DNA from: Erythrobacter sp. WG
GTDB lineage: Bacteria > Pseudomonadota > Alphaproteobacteria > Sphingomonadales > Sphingomonadaceae
Direction: 5' to 3'
NCBI RefSeq assembly: GCF_026586795.1
Contig: NZ_JAPFGY010000002.1
Span: 124,001-188,000 of the forward strand
DNA: 64,000 bases
The notes below the pieces were generated by a model. It was not told the origin of the DNA, ran no database searches, and worked only from the letters and a program-made list of their open reading frames with translations. Made by a program: the position numbers and the translations under genes. Position 1 is the first letter of the stretch, and every line of letters begins with the position of its first letter. Of the stretch, positions 16,061 to 24,454 are shown one piece after another.

Positions 16061-16735
16061 TGACCATGCAGGCGGCGGTGCTGGCGGCACCGGGCGAGAT
16101 GCGGATCGAGGAGGTCGCGCGGCCCGCGCCCGCGAGGGCGAGGTCCGGGTGCGGATCGAGGCGGTCGGCCCGGGCGTGACCGGGCTTGCCGAGGGCGACC
16201 TGGTGGCGGCGCTCGGCTACCGGTCTTACGCCGAGGCCGATGTCGTGCCGGCGGCGATGGTCGTGACGCTACCCCCCGAACTGGAGGGCCAGCCCTTCCC
16301 CGGCGAGGCGCTGGGCTGCGCCTTCAACATCTTCCGCCGCAGCGAGATTCCGGCGGGCCAGCATGTCGCGATCATCGGCATCGGCTTTCTCGGCGCGGTG
16401 CTCACCCGGCTGGCGAGCGAGGCGGGGGCGACGGTCATCGCCATCTCGCGTCGCCAGGAGAGCCTCGAGCTCGCCCGGAACTACGGCGCGGCCGAGACCA
16501 TCGTCATGGACGATCACTGGCGGATCATCGAGGACGTAAAGGCCGTCACCGGCGAGACCCTGTGCGAGCGGGTGATCGAATGCGTCGGCAAGCAATGGCC
16601 GCTCGACCTCGCGGGCGAGCTGGTCGGCTTTGGCGGACGGCTGGTGATCGCGGGCTACCACCAGGACGGGCCGCGGCAGGTGAACATGCAGGGCTGGAAC
16701 TGGAAGGGCATCGACGTCGTCAACGCTCATGAACG
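16060..16735 (+). pseudogene. Broken zinc-type alcohol/sorbitol dehydrogenase (MDR family)
   Basis: Starts as a normal MDR protein (MTMQAAVLAAPGEMRIEEVARP). It shifts frame near 16135, continues as RVRIEAVGPGVTGLAEGDLV, and carries an intact Rossmann part (VAIIGIGFLGAVLTRLASEA) as far as VNAHERD near 16735. Between EAVGP and GVTGLAEGD the catalytic-zinc region of about 35-40 residues (the usual Cys, GHE and flanking segment) is absent, as expected for a deletion between two similar EAVG-coding stretches. The C-terminus is also lost and runs into an oxidoreductase fragment. The product would be inactive. Its substrate was probably a sugar or polyol. Confidence 0.75.
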
Positions 16736-17527
16736 CGACTCCGAGCGCGCTCCATGCCGAGCAGGCCATCGCGGCGCTCGAACGGGGCCTTGCGGTGTTC
16801 TGCCAGAAGCCTTTGGGGCGAAGCAGCGCGGAGGTGCGCGCCGTGATCGCCGCCGCCGAGGCTGCCCACCGGCTGCTGGCGGTCGACTTCTCCTACCGCC
16901 ATACCGCCATACCGCCGCCACGGCGCTGGCCGAACTGGTTCGCAGCGGCGCGCTCGGAGAGATTTTTGTCGCCGATCTCGTGTTTCACAACGCCTACGGG
17001 GCGGACAAGCCGTGGTTCTACGCCAAGGCCCAGTCAGGCGGGGGGGGCTGATGGACCTCGGCATCCACCTTGCCGACCTGATCCTGTGGCTCACCGGCTT
17101 CCCGAAGGTGAAAGGCGTCAATGCGCAGATGTTCGGCGGCGGCAGGCCGCTCGGGACCAAGACTGACGAAGTGGAAGACTACGCCGTCGCCACCTTCGAT
17201 CTCGCCGGCGGCGCGGCGGTGCGGCTCGCCTGTTCGTGGCGCCTCAACGCGGGGCAGGACGCGGTGATCGAGGCGAGCCCTTACGGCACAAGAGGCGGTG
17301 CTTCCTTGCGCAACGTCGGCGGGAGCTTCTACGATCTCGAACTCGTTCATCTCACCGGCATCGCGTGCGAGCGGCTTGTTGCCCCGCCCGACGACTGGGG
17401 CGGACGCGCCGCCGCCGCTTGGGCCAGGCGTATCGCCGAAAATGCGCGCTTCGACCCAGAGGCGCGGCGGATCCTCGATGCCTCCGCGCTTATCGACCGG
17501 ATCTATGCCGCCGCCGGAGCGGGTTGA
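16736..17527 (+). pseudogene. Broken Gfo/Idh/MocA family oxidoreductase
   Basis: Three consecutive frames carry one gene. The first has ATPSALHAEQAIAALERG and VFCQKPLGRSS (the nucleotide-fold end and the EKP-like lysine). The second has LAELVRSGALGEIFVADLV up to a stop after the glycine run. The third has MDLGIHLADLILWLTGFP to the end at 17527. The first shift is an 8-bp tandem duplication (ATACCGCC) near 16900-16915. The second lies in a G8 run at 17040-17047 and is best explained by loss of one G. The N-terminal ~65 residues (GxGxxG region) are missing and fused to the dehydrogenase remnant. Confidence 0.78.
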
Positions 17528-17730
17528 TCGGCCCAGCGTCGGGGCGGCGCAAAGCTTCGCCTTGCGAGCCCTGCAAACTTCGTCCAAAGGGCGTGCCGGT
17601 GCCCGCCGCCGATGAAAGCGGCGAGCTTTCGGCTCCTGTCACCGGCTGCGCGCCCGGGACGCAGGGCCTCCAACGCTTCATTAACCATGTTCGGCTAGGG
17701 TCTGCGGACCGGATCGGGAGGGGTGGCAAC

Positions 17731-18768
17731 GTGCAGGTTCCGCAAGCAGCACCGGGCTCCTGCGCGCTGTCGATCGTCGTTCCCGTTTACAACGAGGAGG
17801 ACGGCCTTGACGCGATGGTCGCCCGCGTGACCGCAGCGGCACGCGGCTGCTTCGGGGCGGACTATGAGCTGATCCTCGTCAACGACGGTTCGAAAGACAC
17901 CAGCTGGGCGCGGATCTGCGCCCATGCCGAGCGCGATCCGCACATCGTCGCGATCGATCTGGCGCGCAATCACGGCCACCAGCTGGCCCTCACCGCAGGG
18001 CTGCACCACGTGCGCGGCGCGATCGTGTTCGTCCTCGACGCCGATCTCCAGGACCCGCCCGAACTGCTGGCGCCGATGCTCGCTAAGCTGCGAGAGGGTC
18101 ATGACGTCGTCTATGGCCAGCGGATCAAGCGCCATGGCGAGACCGCCTTCAAGCGCGGCACGGCAGCGCTGTTCTACCGGATGCTCGACAAGCTGGTCGA
18201 CACCCACATCCCGCCCGACACCGGCGATTTCCGGCTGATGACCCGCCGCGTGGTCGATCAGCTCAACGCCATGCCCGAACGCTACCGCTTCATTCGCGGG
18301 CTCGTCAGCTATGTCGGCTTCAGCCAGGTGCCCTTCCCCTACGAGCGCGACGCGCGCTTTGCCGGTGAGACCAAATACCCGCTGCGCAAGATGGTGGCGC
18401 TGGCAATCGACGCCGTGACCAGCTTTTCGACGGTGCCGCTGCGTTTCGCCTCGCACCTTGGAATGCTGTTCGGCCTGGCCGGCCTCCTCTCGCTGGCGGG
18501 GATCGTGTGGGTGTGGCTCGCCGGCGGCACGGTGCAAGGCTGGGCGAGCCTCGCCGCGCTGATCCTCATCATGGGCAGCGTGCAGCTGCTGGTGCTCGGC
18601 GTGTTCGGCGAATATCTCGGCCGGATGTACATGGAATCCAAGCACCGCCCCTTGTTCCAGGTCGCCGAAGTGCGCCGCCACCCGGTTGCGGTCACCGCCG
18701 CTGCGGCGGGTGAAGCGGTGCAGCCCGTTCCCGCATCCAGCGAAGAGGCGATCCGTGTCGCAGGCTGA
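17731..18768 (+). CDS. Polyprenyl-phosphate glycosyltransferase (GT2, DPM1/GtrB-like)
   Basis: A 345-residue GT2 enzyme that charges undecaprenyl phosphate with a sugar from a nucleotide donor. The GT-A domain shows SIVVPVYNEEDGLDAMV, NDGSKDTSW, NHGHQLALTAG, the DxD-like VLDADLQDPPEL, and GETKYPLRKM. Two C-terminal helices (about 245-270 and 280-305) anchor it in the membrane, as in GtrB. GTG 17731 is used, with GGGAGGGG about 7 nt upstream. The longer open frame upstream runs over the oxidoreductase pseudogene and is not coding. A methyltransferase, GtrA and a GT-C protein follow, forming a GtrABC-like set. Confidence 0.88.
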   Translation: MQVPQAAPGSCALSIVVPVYNEEDGLDAMVARVTAAARGCFGADYELILVNDGSKDTSWARICAHAERDPHIVAIDLARNHGHQLALTAGLHHVRGAIVFVLDADLQDPPELLAPMLAKLREGHDVVYGQRIKRHGETAFKRGTAALFYRMLDKLVDTHIPPDTGDFRLMTRRVVDQLNAMPERYRFIRGLVSYVGFSQVPFPYERDARFAGETKYPLRKMVALAIDAVTSFSTVPLRFASHLGMLFGLAGLLSLAGIVWVWLAGGTVQGWASLAALILIMGSVQLLVLGVFGEYLGRMYMESKHRPLFQVAEVRRHPVAVTAAAAGEAVQPVPASSEEAIRVAG

Positions 18769-19444
18769 ATTTGACGCCTATGTCGACGAATACGAGGCAC
18801 AGCACGCCGCCTCGGTGCGACTGAGCGGCGAGGACCCGGACTTCTTCGCCGCCTACAAGGCCGAGGAAGCCGCCCGCGCCCTTGCCGCAGCAGGCGTCGC
18901 GCCCCGGCGGATCATGGATTTCGGCGCCGGTCGCGGGAACTGTATCGCCCACCTCCAGACCGCGTTCCCCGAGGCGGCGCTCACCGCGCTCGACGTTTCG
19001 GCCCGCTCGCTGACCCATTGCGAAGCGCGTGCGATCCGCCCGATCGAGACCGTCTGTTATGACGGCCGGACGCTGCCGTTTGCCGATGGCAGCTTCGACC
19101 TCGTGTTCACGGCCTGCGTCTTCCACCACATCCCGGCTGAAGACCATATCCGCCTGCTCGCCGAAATCAGGCGCACGCTGACGCCCGAGGGGCGCTTCGT
19201 GCTGTTCGAGCACAATCCCTGGAACCCGCTCACCCGGCACGCGGTGGCGACCTGCCCCTTCGATGCCAACGCGGTGCTGATCAGCGCGCCCGAAATGCGC
19301 CGGCGCTTCCGGGCGGCAGGCTTCGCCGATGTCGACCTCAAGTGGACGCTGTTCTTCCCGGCGGCGCTCGCACCGCTGCGCCCGCTCGAGCGGGGGCTCG
19401 GTTGGCTGCCGCTGGGCGCGCAATATCGCCTCCTCGCCCGCTGA
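18755..19444 (+). CDS. Class I SAM-dependent methyltransferase
   Basis: A 229-residue protein with the class I fold: motif I RIMDFGAGRGNCIAHL, a motif II acidic residue in LTALDVSARSL, DGRTLPFADGSFDLVFTACV, and HHIPAEDHIRLLAEIRRTL. GTG 18755 overlaps the glycosyltransferase gene by 14 bp, so it is cotranslated with it. Lying between a GtrB-like and a GtrA gene, it may methylate a lipid-linked or glycan sugar. That substrate is inferred from position only. Confidence 0.8.
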   Translation: MSQAEFDAYVDEYEAQHAASVRLSGEDPDFFAAYKAEEAARALAAAGVAPRRIMDFGAGRGNCIAHLQTAFPEAALTALDVSARSLTHCEARAIRPIETVCYDGRTLPFADGSFDLVFTACVFHHIPAEDHIRLLAEIRRTLTPEGRFVLFEHNPWNPLTRHAVATCPFDANAVLISAPEMRRRFRAAGFADVDLKWTLFFPAALAPLRPLERGLGWLPLGAQYRLLAR

Positions 19445-19448
19445 GCCG

Positions 19449-19832
19449 ATGATCGGCCGGCTGGCCCGCTTCCTTCTGACCGGGCTCGCCAACTCGGCGG
19501 TGGGCTGGGCGGTGATCTTCGTCGGCCTGTGGGCAGGCCTCGGCGACCTCGCTGCCAACGCTGCGGGCTTCGGGGTCGGATTGGTGCTCTCCTTCACGCT
19601 CAATCGGCGCTTCACCTTCGGCGTGACCGGCGCTGTGAGGGCGCCGGAGGTCGCACGCTTCCTCGCTGCCTTCGCCGTCGCCTACGGCGCAAACCTCGCG
19701 GTGCTCTTCGCCGCGCGCGACGTGCTCGGGCCGGGCAATCCCCTCGCGCAGCTTCCCGCGATCGCCGCCTATGTCGCGATCTTCTTCGTCCTTTCGCAGT
19801 TCGTCGTCTTCCGTCCGGCTGGCCGTGACTGA
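19449..19832 (+). CDS. GtrA family membrane protein (second copy)
   Basis: A 127-residue protein with four helices. The GtrA signature LSFTLNRRFTFG sits between helices 2 and 3, and FFVLSQFVVFRP is at the end. The likely role is translocation of the undecaprenyl-phosphate sugar made by the upstream GT2. ATG 19449 lies 4 nt after the methyltransferase stop. It is clearly distinct from the 9.9-kb GtrA protein (about 30 residues shorter), consistent with a separate sugar pathway. The following 158 bp (19833-19990) are non-coding. Confidence 0.83.
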   Translation: MIGRLARFLLTGLANSAVGWAVIFVGLWAGLGDLAANAAGFGVGLVLSFTLNRRFTFGVTGAVRAPEVARFLAAFAVAYGANLAVLFAARDVLGPGNPLAQLPAIAAYVAIFFVLSQFVVFRPAGRD

Positions 19833-19990
19833 GACCGGCAGCGGCAGGCTCTGAAGTTCGCGGTTTACATCGCGCGTCCGGGCGGCGAACAGGGGCGACG
19901 CGAGGCTTGGCCGCAGCGCTTCGCAACCGCTGCCGCCTTTTCGCCTCCCGTTCCTCTCTCGCAACCTTGATCCGAATTCAGCTCCAGCCC

Positions 19991-21553
19991 ATGAACCTTG
20001 CACAGACCCTCGATCTGCAACCGGGCGTGCGCCCGCGTCCCTTGTCAGGCTGGCGCGGCGAGTGGCCGCTCATCACGTTGATCTGCGTCGTATCCCTGAT
20101 CCCGCTGCTGGTGGTGAGCTTCCCGCCGCTCACCGATCTTTACGGTCATCTCGGTCGCTACGCGGTGCAGACCGAACTCGCGCAGCGACCCGAGCTCCAG
20201 CGCTTTTATTCCTACGATTGGGCGCTGATCGGCAATCTCGGCGGCGACATCCTGGTCGAGGTCCTCCACCCGATGCTCGGGCTCGAGCGATCGGTCCACG
20301 CCGCCGTCATCCTCGCGCAGCTGCTCGGCGTGCTCGGCCTGCTGTTGCTCGCGCGCGAGGTGCATGGGCGCATCACGCCCTTCGCCGTCGCGGCGATCAC
20401 GCTCCTCTACGGCTACCCGTTCAACTACGGCTTTCTCAATTACGTGCTCAGCATGGCGCTGGCGCTGCTCGCCCATGTGGCGTGGCTGCGCCTGCACCGG
20501 CAGGGACGCGACACGGCCGCTCGCCTGTGGCTGGGCGGTGCCGGCGCGATGATCTGGGTGTGCCACACCTATGGCTGGGCCTTCCTTGGCCTGCTCACCG
20601 GTTCCGCGATGCTGGCCGAGATGTTCGCCGCGCGCGAGAAGCCGGTGCGGGCGGTGGTCCGCATCCTCGGCGTCTGCTGGCCGCTGCTTTTGCCGATCGT
20701 GCCGATGGTGGTGTGGCGCGCGGAGAGTTCGGGTGCGGCGATGTCGGGCTGGGACCTGCTGTTCAAGTACATTTTCCTGCTCTCGCCGCTCAGGACCAAG
20801 TGGCAGTTGATCGACGTCGGTTCGGCGGCCGTGGTGGCGGCGCTGCTCGTCTGGGCGCTGTTCAGCCGGACGGTGCGCTATGACCGCGGCCTGGGGATTG
20901 CCGCAGTCCTGTGCGTGCTGTTCTTTTTCGCCCTGCCCGTGAAGGTGTTCGGCTCGGCCTTTGCCGATATGCGGCTGCTTCCCTATGGATTGGCGATCGG
21001 GCTGGTGGCCATCGCGCCGGTGCGCAAGGGCTCGCGCGTCCTGATCGCGGCGGGCGCCGCCGCTCTCGCCTTGTTCGCCGGGCGCCTGGCGGTGACGAGC
21101 CTCGCCTATGTCGAGCAGGACCGCCTCGTCCAGGCAGCGCTTCCGGCGATCGACAATCTGCCGGTCGGCGCGCGGGTCGCCTTCTTCTCGGTCAAGCCCT
21201 GCCACGTGGCCTGGGCGCTGCCGCCGCTCGATCACCTCGCGGGCGCGGCGATGGCGCGGCGCGGGGCCTTCGTGAACGACCAGTGGCAGCAGCCCGGTCT
21301 CAATCCGCTCAAGGTCCACTACCCGGCCGCTGCGCCCTTCACCAGCGACCCCTCGCATCTCGTGCAGGGCGACCAGTGCCCGCCGGGCGGTCGGCCGCGG
21401 CTCTCCGCAACGCTTGCCCAGCTGCCGCGCGCGGCCTTCACCCACGTGTGGCTGGTCGGCTACATCGCGCCCGGCTTCGTTGCGCCGGAGGGCTTCGTGC
21501 CGGTCCCGCGCAGCGGCAGCGGCAGGCTCTACCGCATCGAGCCGGTGCGCTGA
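19991..21553 (+). CDS. GT-C type membrane glycosyltransferase-like protein
   Basis: A 520-residue protein with about ten transmembrane helices and a C-terminal periplasmic domain of about 130 residues. An acidic/aromatic loop follows helix 1 (FPPLTDLYGHLGRYAVQTEL), the usual catalytic region in GT-C enzymes. The soluble tail contains two Cys residues (VKPCHVAWALP and GDQCPPGG). As the last gene after GtrB-like and GtrA proteins it fits the third, specificity-determining GtrC role, adding the sugar to a surface glycan in the periplasm. No closer family is recognised. An upstream frame extension to 19907 is considered non-coding. Confidence 0.72.
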   Translation: MNLAQTLDLQPGVRPRPLSGWRGEWPLITLICVVSLIPLLVVSFPPLTDLYGHLGRYAVQTELAQRPELQRFYSYDWALIGNLGGDILVEVLHPMLGLERSVHAAVILAQLLGVLGLLLLAREVHGRITPFAVAAITLLYGYPFNYGFLNYVLSMALALLAHVAWLRLHRQGRDTAARLWLGGAGAMIWVCHTYGWAFLGLLTGSAMLAEMFAAREKPVRAVVRILGVCWPLLLPIVPMVVWRAESSGAAMSGWDLLFKYIFLLSPLRTKWQLIDVGSAAVVAALLVWALFSRTVRYDRGLGIAAVLCVLFFFALPVKVFGSAFADMRLLPYGLAIGLVAIAPVRKGSRVLIAAGAAALALFAGRLAVTSLAYVEQDRLVQAALPAIDNLPVGARVAFFSVKPCHVAWALPPLDHLAGAAMARRGAFVNDQWQQPGLNPLKVHYPAAAPFTSDPSHLVQGDQCPPGGRPRLSATLAQLPRAAFTHVWLVGYIAPGFVAPEGFVPVPRSGSGRLYRIEPVR

Positions 21554-21615
21554 GGCCGCGTGCTGCCGCAAAACTCGCGCTTTTCCGCCGGTTCCGCCCG
21601 CGCTAGGAAAACGGC

Positions 21616-22512
21616 ATGACGTCGCCGAACCCTGCCTCCCGCCGCGTGTTTCTCGCCGGGGCGAGCGGCACGATCGGATCGGCGGTGCTGCGTCGCCTTG
21701 AGGCCGAGGGGCACGCGGTGACCGCGCCGGGGCGGGCTGTGCTGACGGACCGCGGGGCGCTCGCGCGGTCGATGGGCGAGGCGGAACCGGAGGTCGTCAT
21801 CTCCTGCATCGCCTCCCGCTCGGGCTCACCGAAGGATGCGCAAGCGGTTGATTTCAGAGCCAATATCGCCTTGCTAGAGGCGGCGCAGGCAGCGGGCGCC
21901 CGGCACTTCATCCTGTTGTCGGCGATCTGCGTGCAGAAGCCGCTGCTTGCGTTCCAGCACGCCAAGCTGAGGTTCGAGGCACAGCTTGCCGCGAGCGGCA
22001 TGGGTTACACCGTCGTGCGCCCGACGGCCTTCTTCAAGTCCTTGTCCGGACAGGTGAAAAGAGTGAAGGCGGGCAAGCCTTTCCTGATCTTCGGCGACGG
22101 CGAGTTGACCCGCTGCAAGCCCATCAGCGACGATGATCTCGCGCGCTTCATCTGCCAGTGCATCGACAACCCGCAAGCGCTCGGCAAGGTGCTCCCCATC
22201 GGCGGGCCCGGCCCTGCCATCTCTCTGAAAGAACAGGGAGAATTGCTCTTTCAGGTGGCCGGCAAGGAGCCCCGCTTCAAGTCCGTCTCGCCGCGGATCT
22301 TCACCGCCGCCGAGCGCATCCTCGCCCTCGGCGCGCCGTTCTCCGACTGGTTCGCCGAGAAGGCCGAATACGCCCGGATCGCCCGCTACTATGCCACCGA
22401 ATCGATGCTGGTGCTCGATCCCGAAACCGGCACCTACCGCGCCGATCTGACCCCGGAATTCGGCGCGGAGACGCTCAGATCGCATTACGAGCGGCTGTTG
22501 GCGGGGGTTTAG
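21616..22512 (+). CDS. bciA: 3,8-divinyl (proto)chlorophyllide a 8-vinyl-reductase (BciA/DVR type)
   Basis: BciA reduces the 8-vinyl group of divinyl chlorophyllide with NADPH during (bacterio)chlorophyll synthesis. The 298-residue protein is an atypical SDR with GASGTIGSAVLRRL. It carries the strongly diagnostic block seen in plant DVR and BciA: HFILLSAICVQKPLLAFQHA, YTVVRPTAFFKSLSGQVK, GELTRCKPISDDDLARF, and VLPIGGPGPAISLKEQGELL. It stands apart from any other pigment gene here; in many phototrophs bciA is outside the main photosynthesis cluster. Its stop codon abuts an 11-bp tandem repeat and a convergent glycosidase gene. Its presence implies a phototrophic or recently phototrophic host. 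Confidence 0.9.
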   Translation: MTSPNPASRRVFLAGASGTIGSAVLRRLEAEGHAVTAPGRAVLTDRGALARSMGEAEPEVVISCIASRSGSPKDAQAVDFRANIALLEAAQAAGARHFILLSAICVQKPLLAFQHAKLRFEAQLAASGMGYTVVRPTAFFKSLSGQVKRVKAGKPFLIFGDGELTRCKPISDDDLARFICQCIDNPQALGKVLPIGGPGPAISLKEQGELLFQVAGKEPRFKSVSPRIFTAAERILALGAPFSDWFAEKAEYARIARYYATESMLVLDPETGTYRADLTPEFGAETLRSHYERLLAGV

Positions 22513-22564
22513 GCGGGGTCTAGCGGGGGTCTAGCGGGGGTCTGGCGGGGGTCTGGCGGGGGTC
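22512..22564. repeat. 11-bp tandem repeat, five units (TAGCGGGGGTC / TGGCGGGGGTC)
   Basis: One shortened unit (GCGGGGTC) is followed by two TAGCGGGGGTC and two TGGCGGGGGTC units. The array fills the gap after the bciA stop and, on the minus strand, encodes the last residues and stop codon of the GH42 gene. A related array occurs at 51477-51519. Confidence 0.85.
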
Positions 22565-24454
22565 GAGGTGCCAGCTGGCAGGGGGCAAAACCCCCCTTAG
22601 ATGCGGCACGAACACCGCCTCCGATGCGTAATTGAAGGTAAAGACGCAGGTCTGGCTCCGCCGCACCCGGATCCCTGCGGGCAAATCGAGAAGGGCAAGG
22701 CCCGCCTCGCTCGCCATCCGCCCGGTCAGCAGGCGGAGCAGCGCGCGGTCGGGCCAAGCCGCACAATAGCGCACCCGGCCATGCAGGAAAACGACGCCGC
22801 GGCCTTGCGCATCGGTCAGCTCGGGCACGAGGTCGCTCGCCACATCCTCGCGCCAGCGGGTGACGACGAAGCCCTCCGCCGCCTCGGCCACCCCGTCGCG
22901 CAGGGATTCGACGCGGGTGACGGTGAGCGGCACCAGTGCCTTGAGTGCGCCCGGGGCGAGGCCATCGGGAATGCGGAAGCTCGCGTCCTTGCTCCCTGAG
23001 CGCGGGCCGAGCAGCACCGGCACGTCGAGCGCCGCCAGCTTCTGCGCGAAACCCTCGGGCACGATCGGCAGGGTCGGCACCACCACCATGCGGTAGCCGG
23101 AAAGGTCCGCGTCGGGCGAGACGATGTCCACATCGAGCCCGCGCTCGCGCAGCGCCGAATAGGCTTCGAACACCAGCTCGAGGTAGCGGAAGCTCGCCCC
23201 CTGCGGCTGGATGCCGATCACCCACGCCGCCTCGTAGGAAAACACCAGCGCGACCGGGGCGCTGGCGCATTCCTGCGGGCCGATCTCCGCCAGCACCGCC
23301 GCCGCCTGCCGCACCTCGTCGGCCGCCTCGGCCTCCGAGCTGTCGGGGCGCAGGAGCCCGGCGTGCATCTGCTCCTGCGCTTGAGGAAACTGCCGCCAGC
23401 GGAAATAGCTGACGAGCTCGGCCCCGTGCGCGGCGGCCTCGAGCGTCCACAGCGCCACCATTCCGGGGAGCGGCGCGGGGTTGAAGCGCGCCCAGTTCAC
23501 CGGCCCCGGCTGCTGCTCCATCACCCCCCAGCGCCCTCCCGAGCACCCCCGATAGAGATCGTGGTGGAAGGCAGCGATGTCGGGGTGGCCCTGCCTGAGG
23601 TAGGCGCGCTTCTCGTCCGACGAGAACCAGAACTGTTCGAGAAAGCCCAGTGGATAGGAATCCCACGTCGCCACGTCGATGTCGCGGCCTAGCCGAAAAT
23701 GATCGAATTCGGTGAAGAAGCCCATGAAGTTGTGGGTGATGTCCGCGTCCGGGGAATGGGCGCGGAGGATCTCGACCTGCTCGCGGTTGAAACTCGCCAC
23801 CTGATCGGAGGCGAAACGACGATAGTCGAGCCAGTGCGCCGGGTTCGCTTCGGTGACGGTGAGGTGCGGCGGATCGACCTCGGCGAAGCTCCGGTATTCC
23901 ATGCTCCAGAACACGTTGCCCCACGCCTCGTTAAGGGCCTCAGGGGTGCCGTAGCGGGCCGCCAGCCAGCCGCGGAAGGCGCTCGCAGCGGCTTTGGAGA
24001 AGCTGAGCACCGTGTCGTGGCACCCGTATTCGTTGTCGGTCTGCCACATAGCGATGGCCGGGTGCCGCCCGTAGCGTTCCGCCAGCGCGGTGACGATCCT
24101 TGCGGCTTCCGCGCGGTAGCCTTCGTGGCTGAAGCAGTAGTGCCGCCGCGAGCCGAAGCCGCGGGGGCGGCCCTTCTCGTCGATGGCGACCATGTCGGGC
24201 ATCCGGTCCACCAGCCACTTCGGCGGGGTAGCGGTGGGGGTGCCGAGGATGATCCTGAGGCCCGCGCCGGCCAGCGTGTCGATGGCGCGGTCAAGCCACC
24301 CCCAGTCGAAGCGGCCGGGCTCGGGCTCGATGCGGCTCCACGCGAATTCGCCGATGCGCACCAGCTGCAAGCCCATCGCCGCCATGCGCCGCGCATCCTC
24401 GGCCCAGATCGCCTCGGGCCAGTGTTCGGGGTAGTAGCAGCAGCCGAGCTTCAT
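22520..24454 (-). CDS. Beta-galactosidase, GH42
   Basis: Hydrolyses terminal beta-D-galactosides. The 644-residue protein has the GH42 start ([19 protein letters not shown]) and the general acid Glu in WQTDNEYGCH. The nucleophile Glu is in GVMEQQPGPVNW, and the trimerisation domain and C-terminal beta domain follow. No signal peptide is visible, so it is probably cytoplasmic. ATG 24454 overlaps the alpha-galactosidase stop (ATGA). The last ~15 residues (a DPRQTPARPPLDPR tail) and the stop are supplied by the 11-bp repeat array, so the natural C-terminus has been replaced or extended. The upstream open frame beyond 24454 is antisense or shadow and not part of the gene. Confidence 0.93.
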   Translation of the reverse strand: MKLGCCYYPEHWPEAIWAEDARRMAAMGLQLVRIGEFAWSRIEPEPGRFDWGWLDRAIDTLAGAGLRIILGTPTATPPKWLVDRMPDMVAIDEKGRPRGFGSRRHYCFSHEGYRAEAARIVTALAERYGRHPAIAMWQTDNEYGCHDTVLSFSKAAASAFRGWLAARYGTPEALNEAWGNVFWSMEYRSFAEVDPPHLTVTEANPAHWLDYRRFASDQVASFNREQVEILRAHSPDADITHNFMGFFTEFDHFRLGRDIDVATWDSYPLGFLEQFWFSSDEKRAYLRQGHPDIAAFHHDLYRGCSGGRWGVMEQQPGPVNWARFNPAPLPGMVALWTLEAAAHGAELVSYFRWRQFPQAQEQMHAGLLRPDSSEAEAADEVRQAAAVLAEIGPQECASAPVALVFSYEAAWVIGIQPQGASFRYLELVFEAYSALRERGLDVDIVSPDADLSGYRMVVVPTLPIVPEGFAQKLAALDVPVLLGPRSGSKDASFRIPDGLAPGALKALVPLTVTRVESLRDGVAEAAEGFVVTRWREDVASDLVPELTDAQGRGVVFLHGRVRYCAAWPDRALLRLLTGRMASEAGLALLDLPAGIRVRRSQTCVFTFNYASEAVFVPHLRGVLPPASWHLDPRQTPARPPLDPR

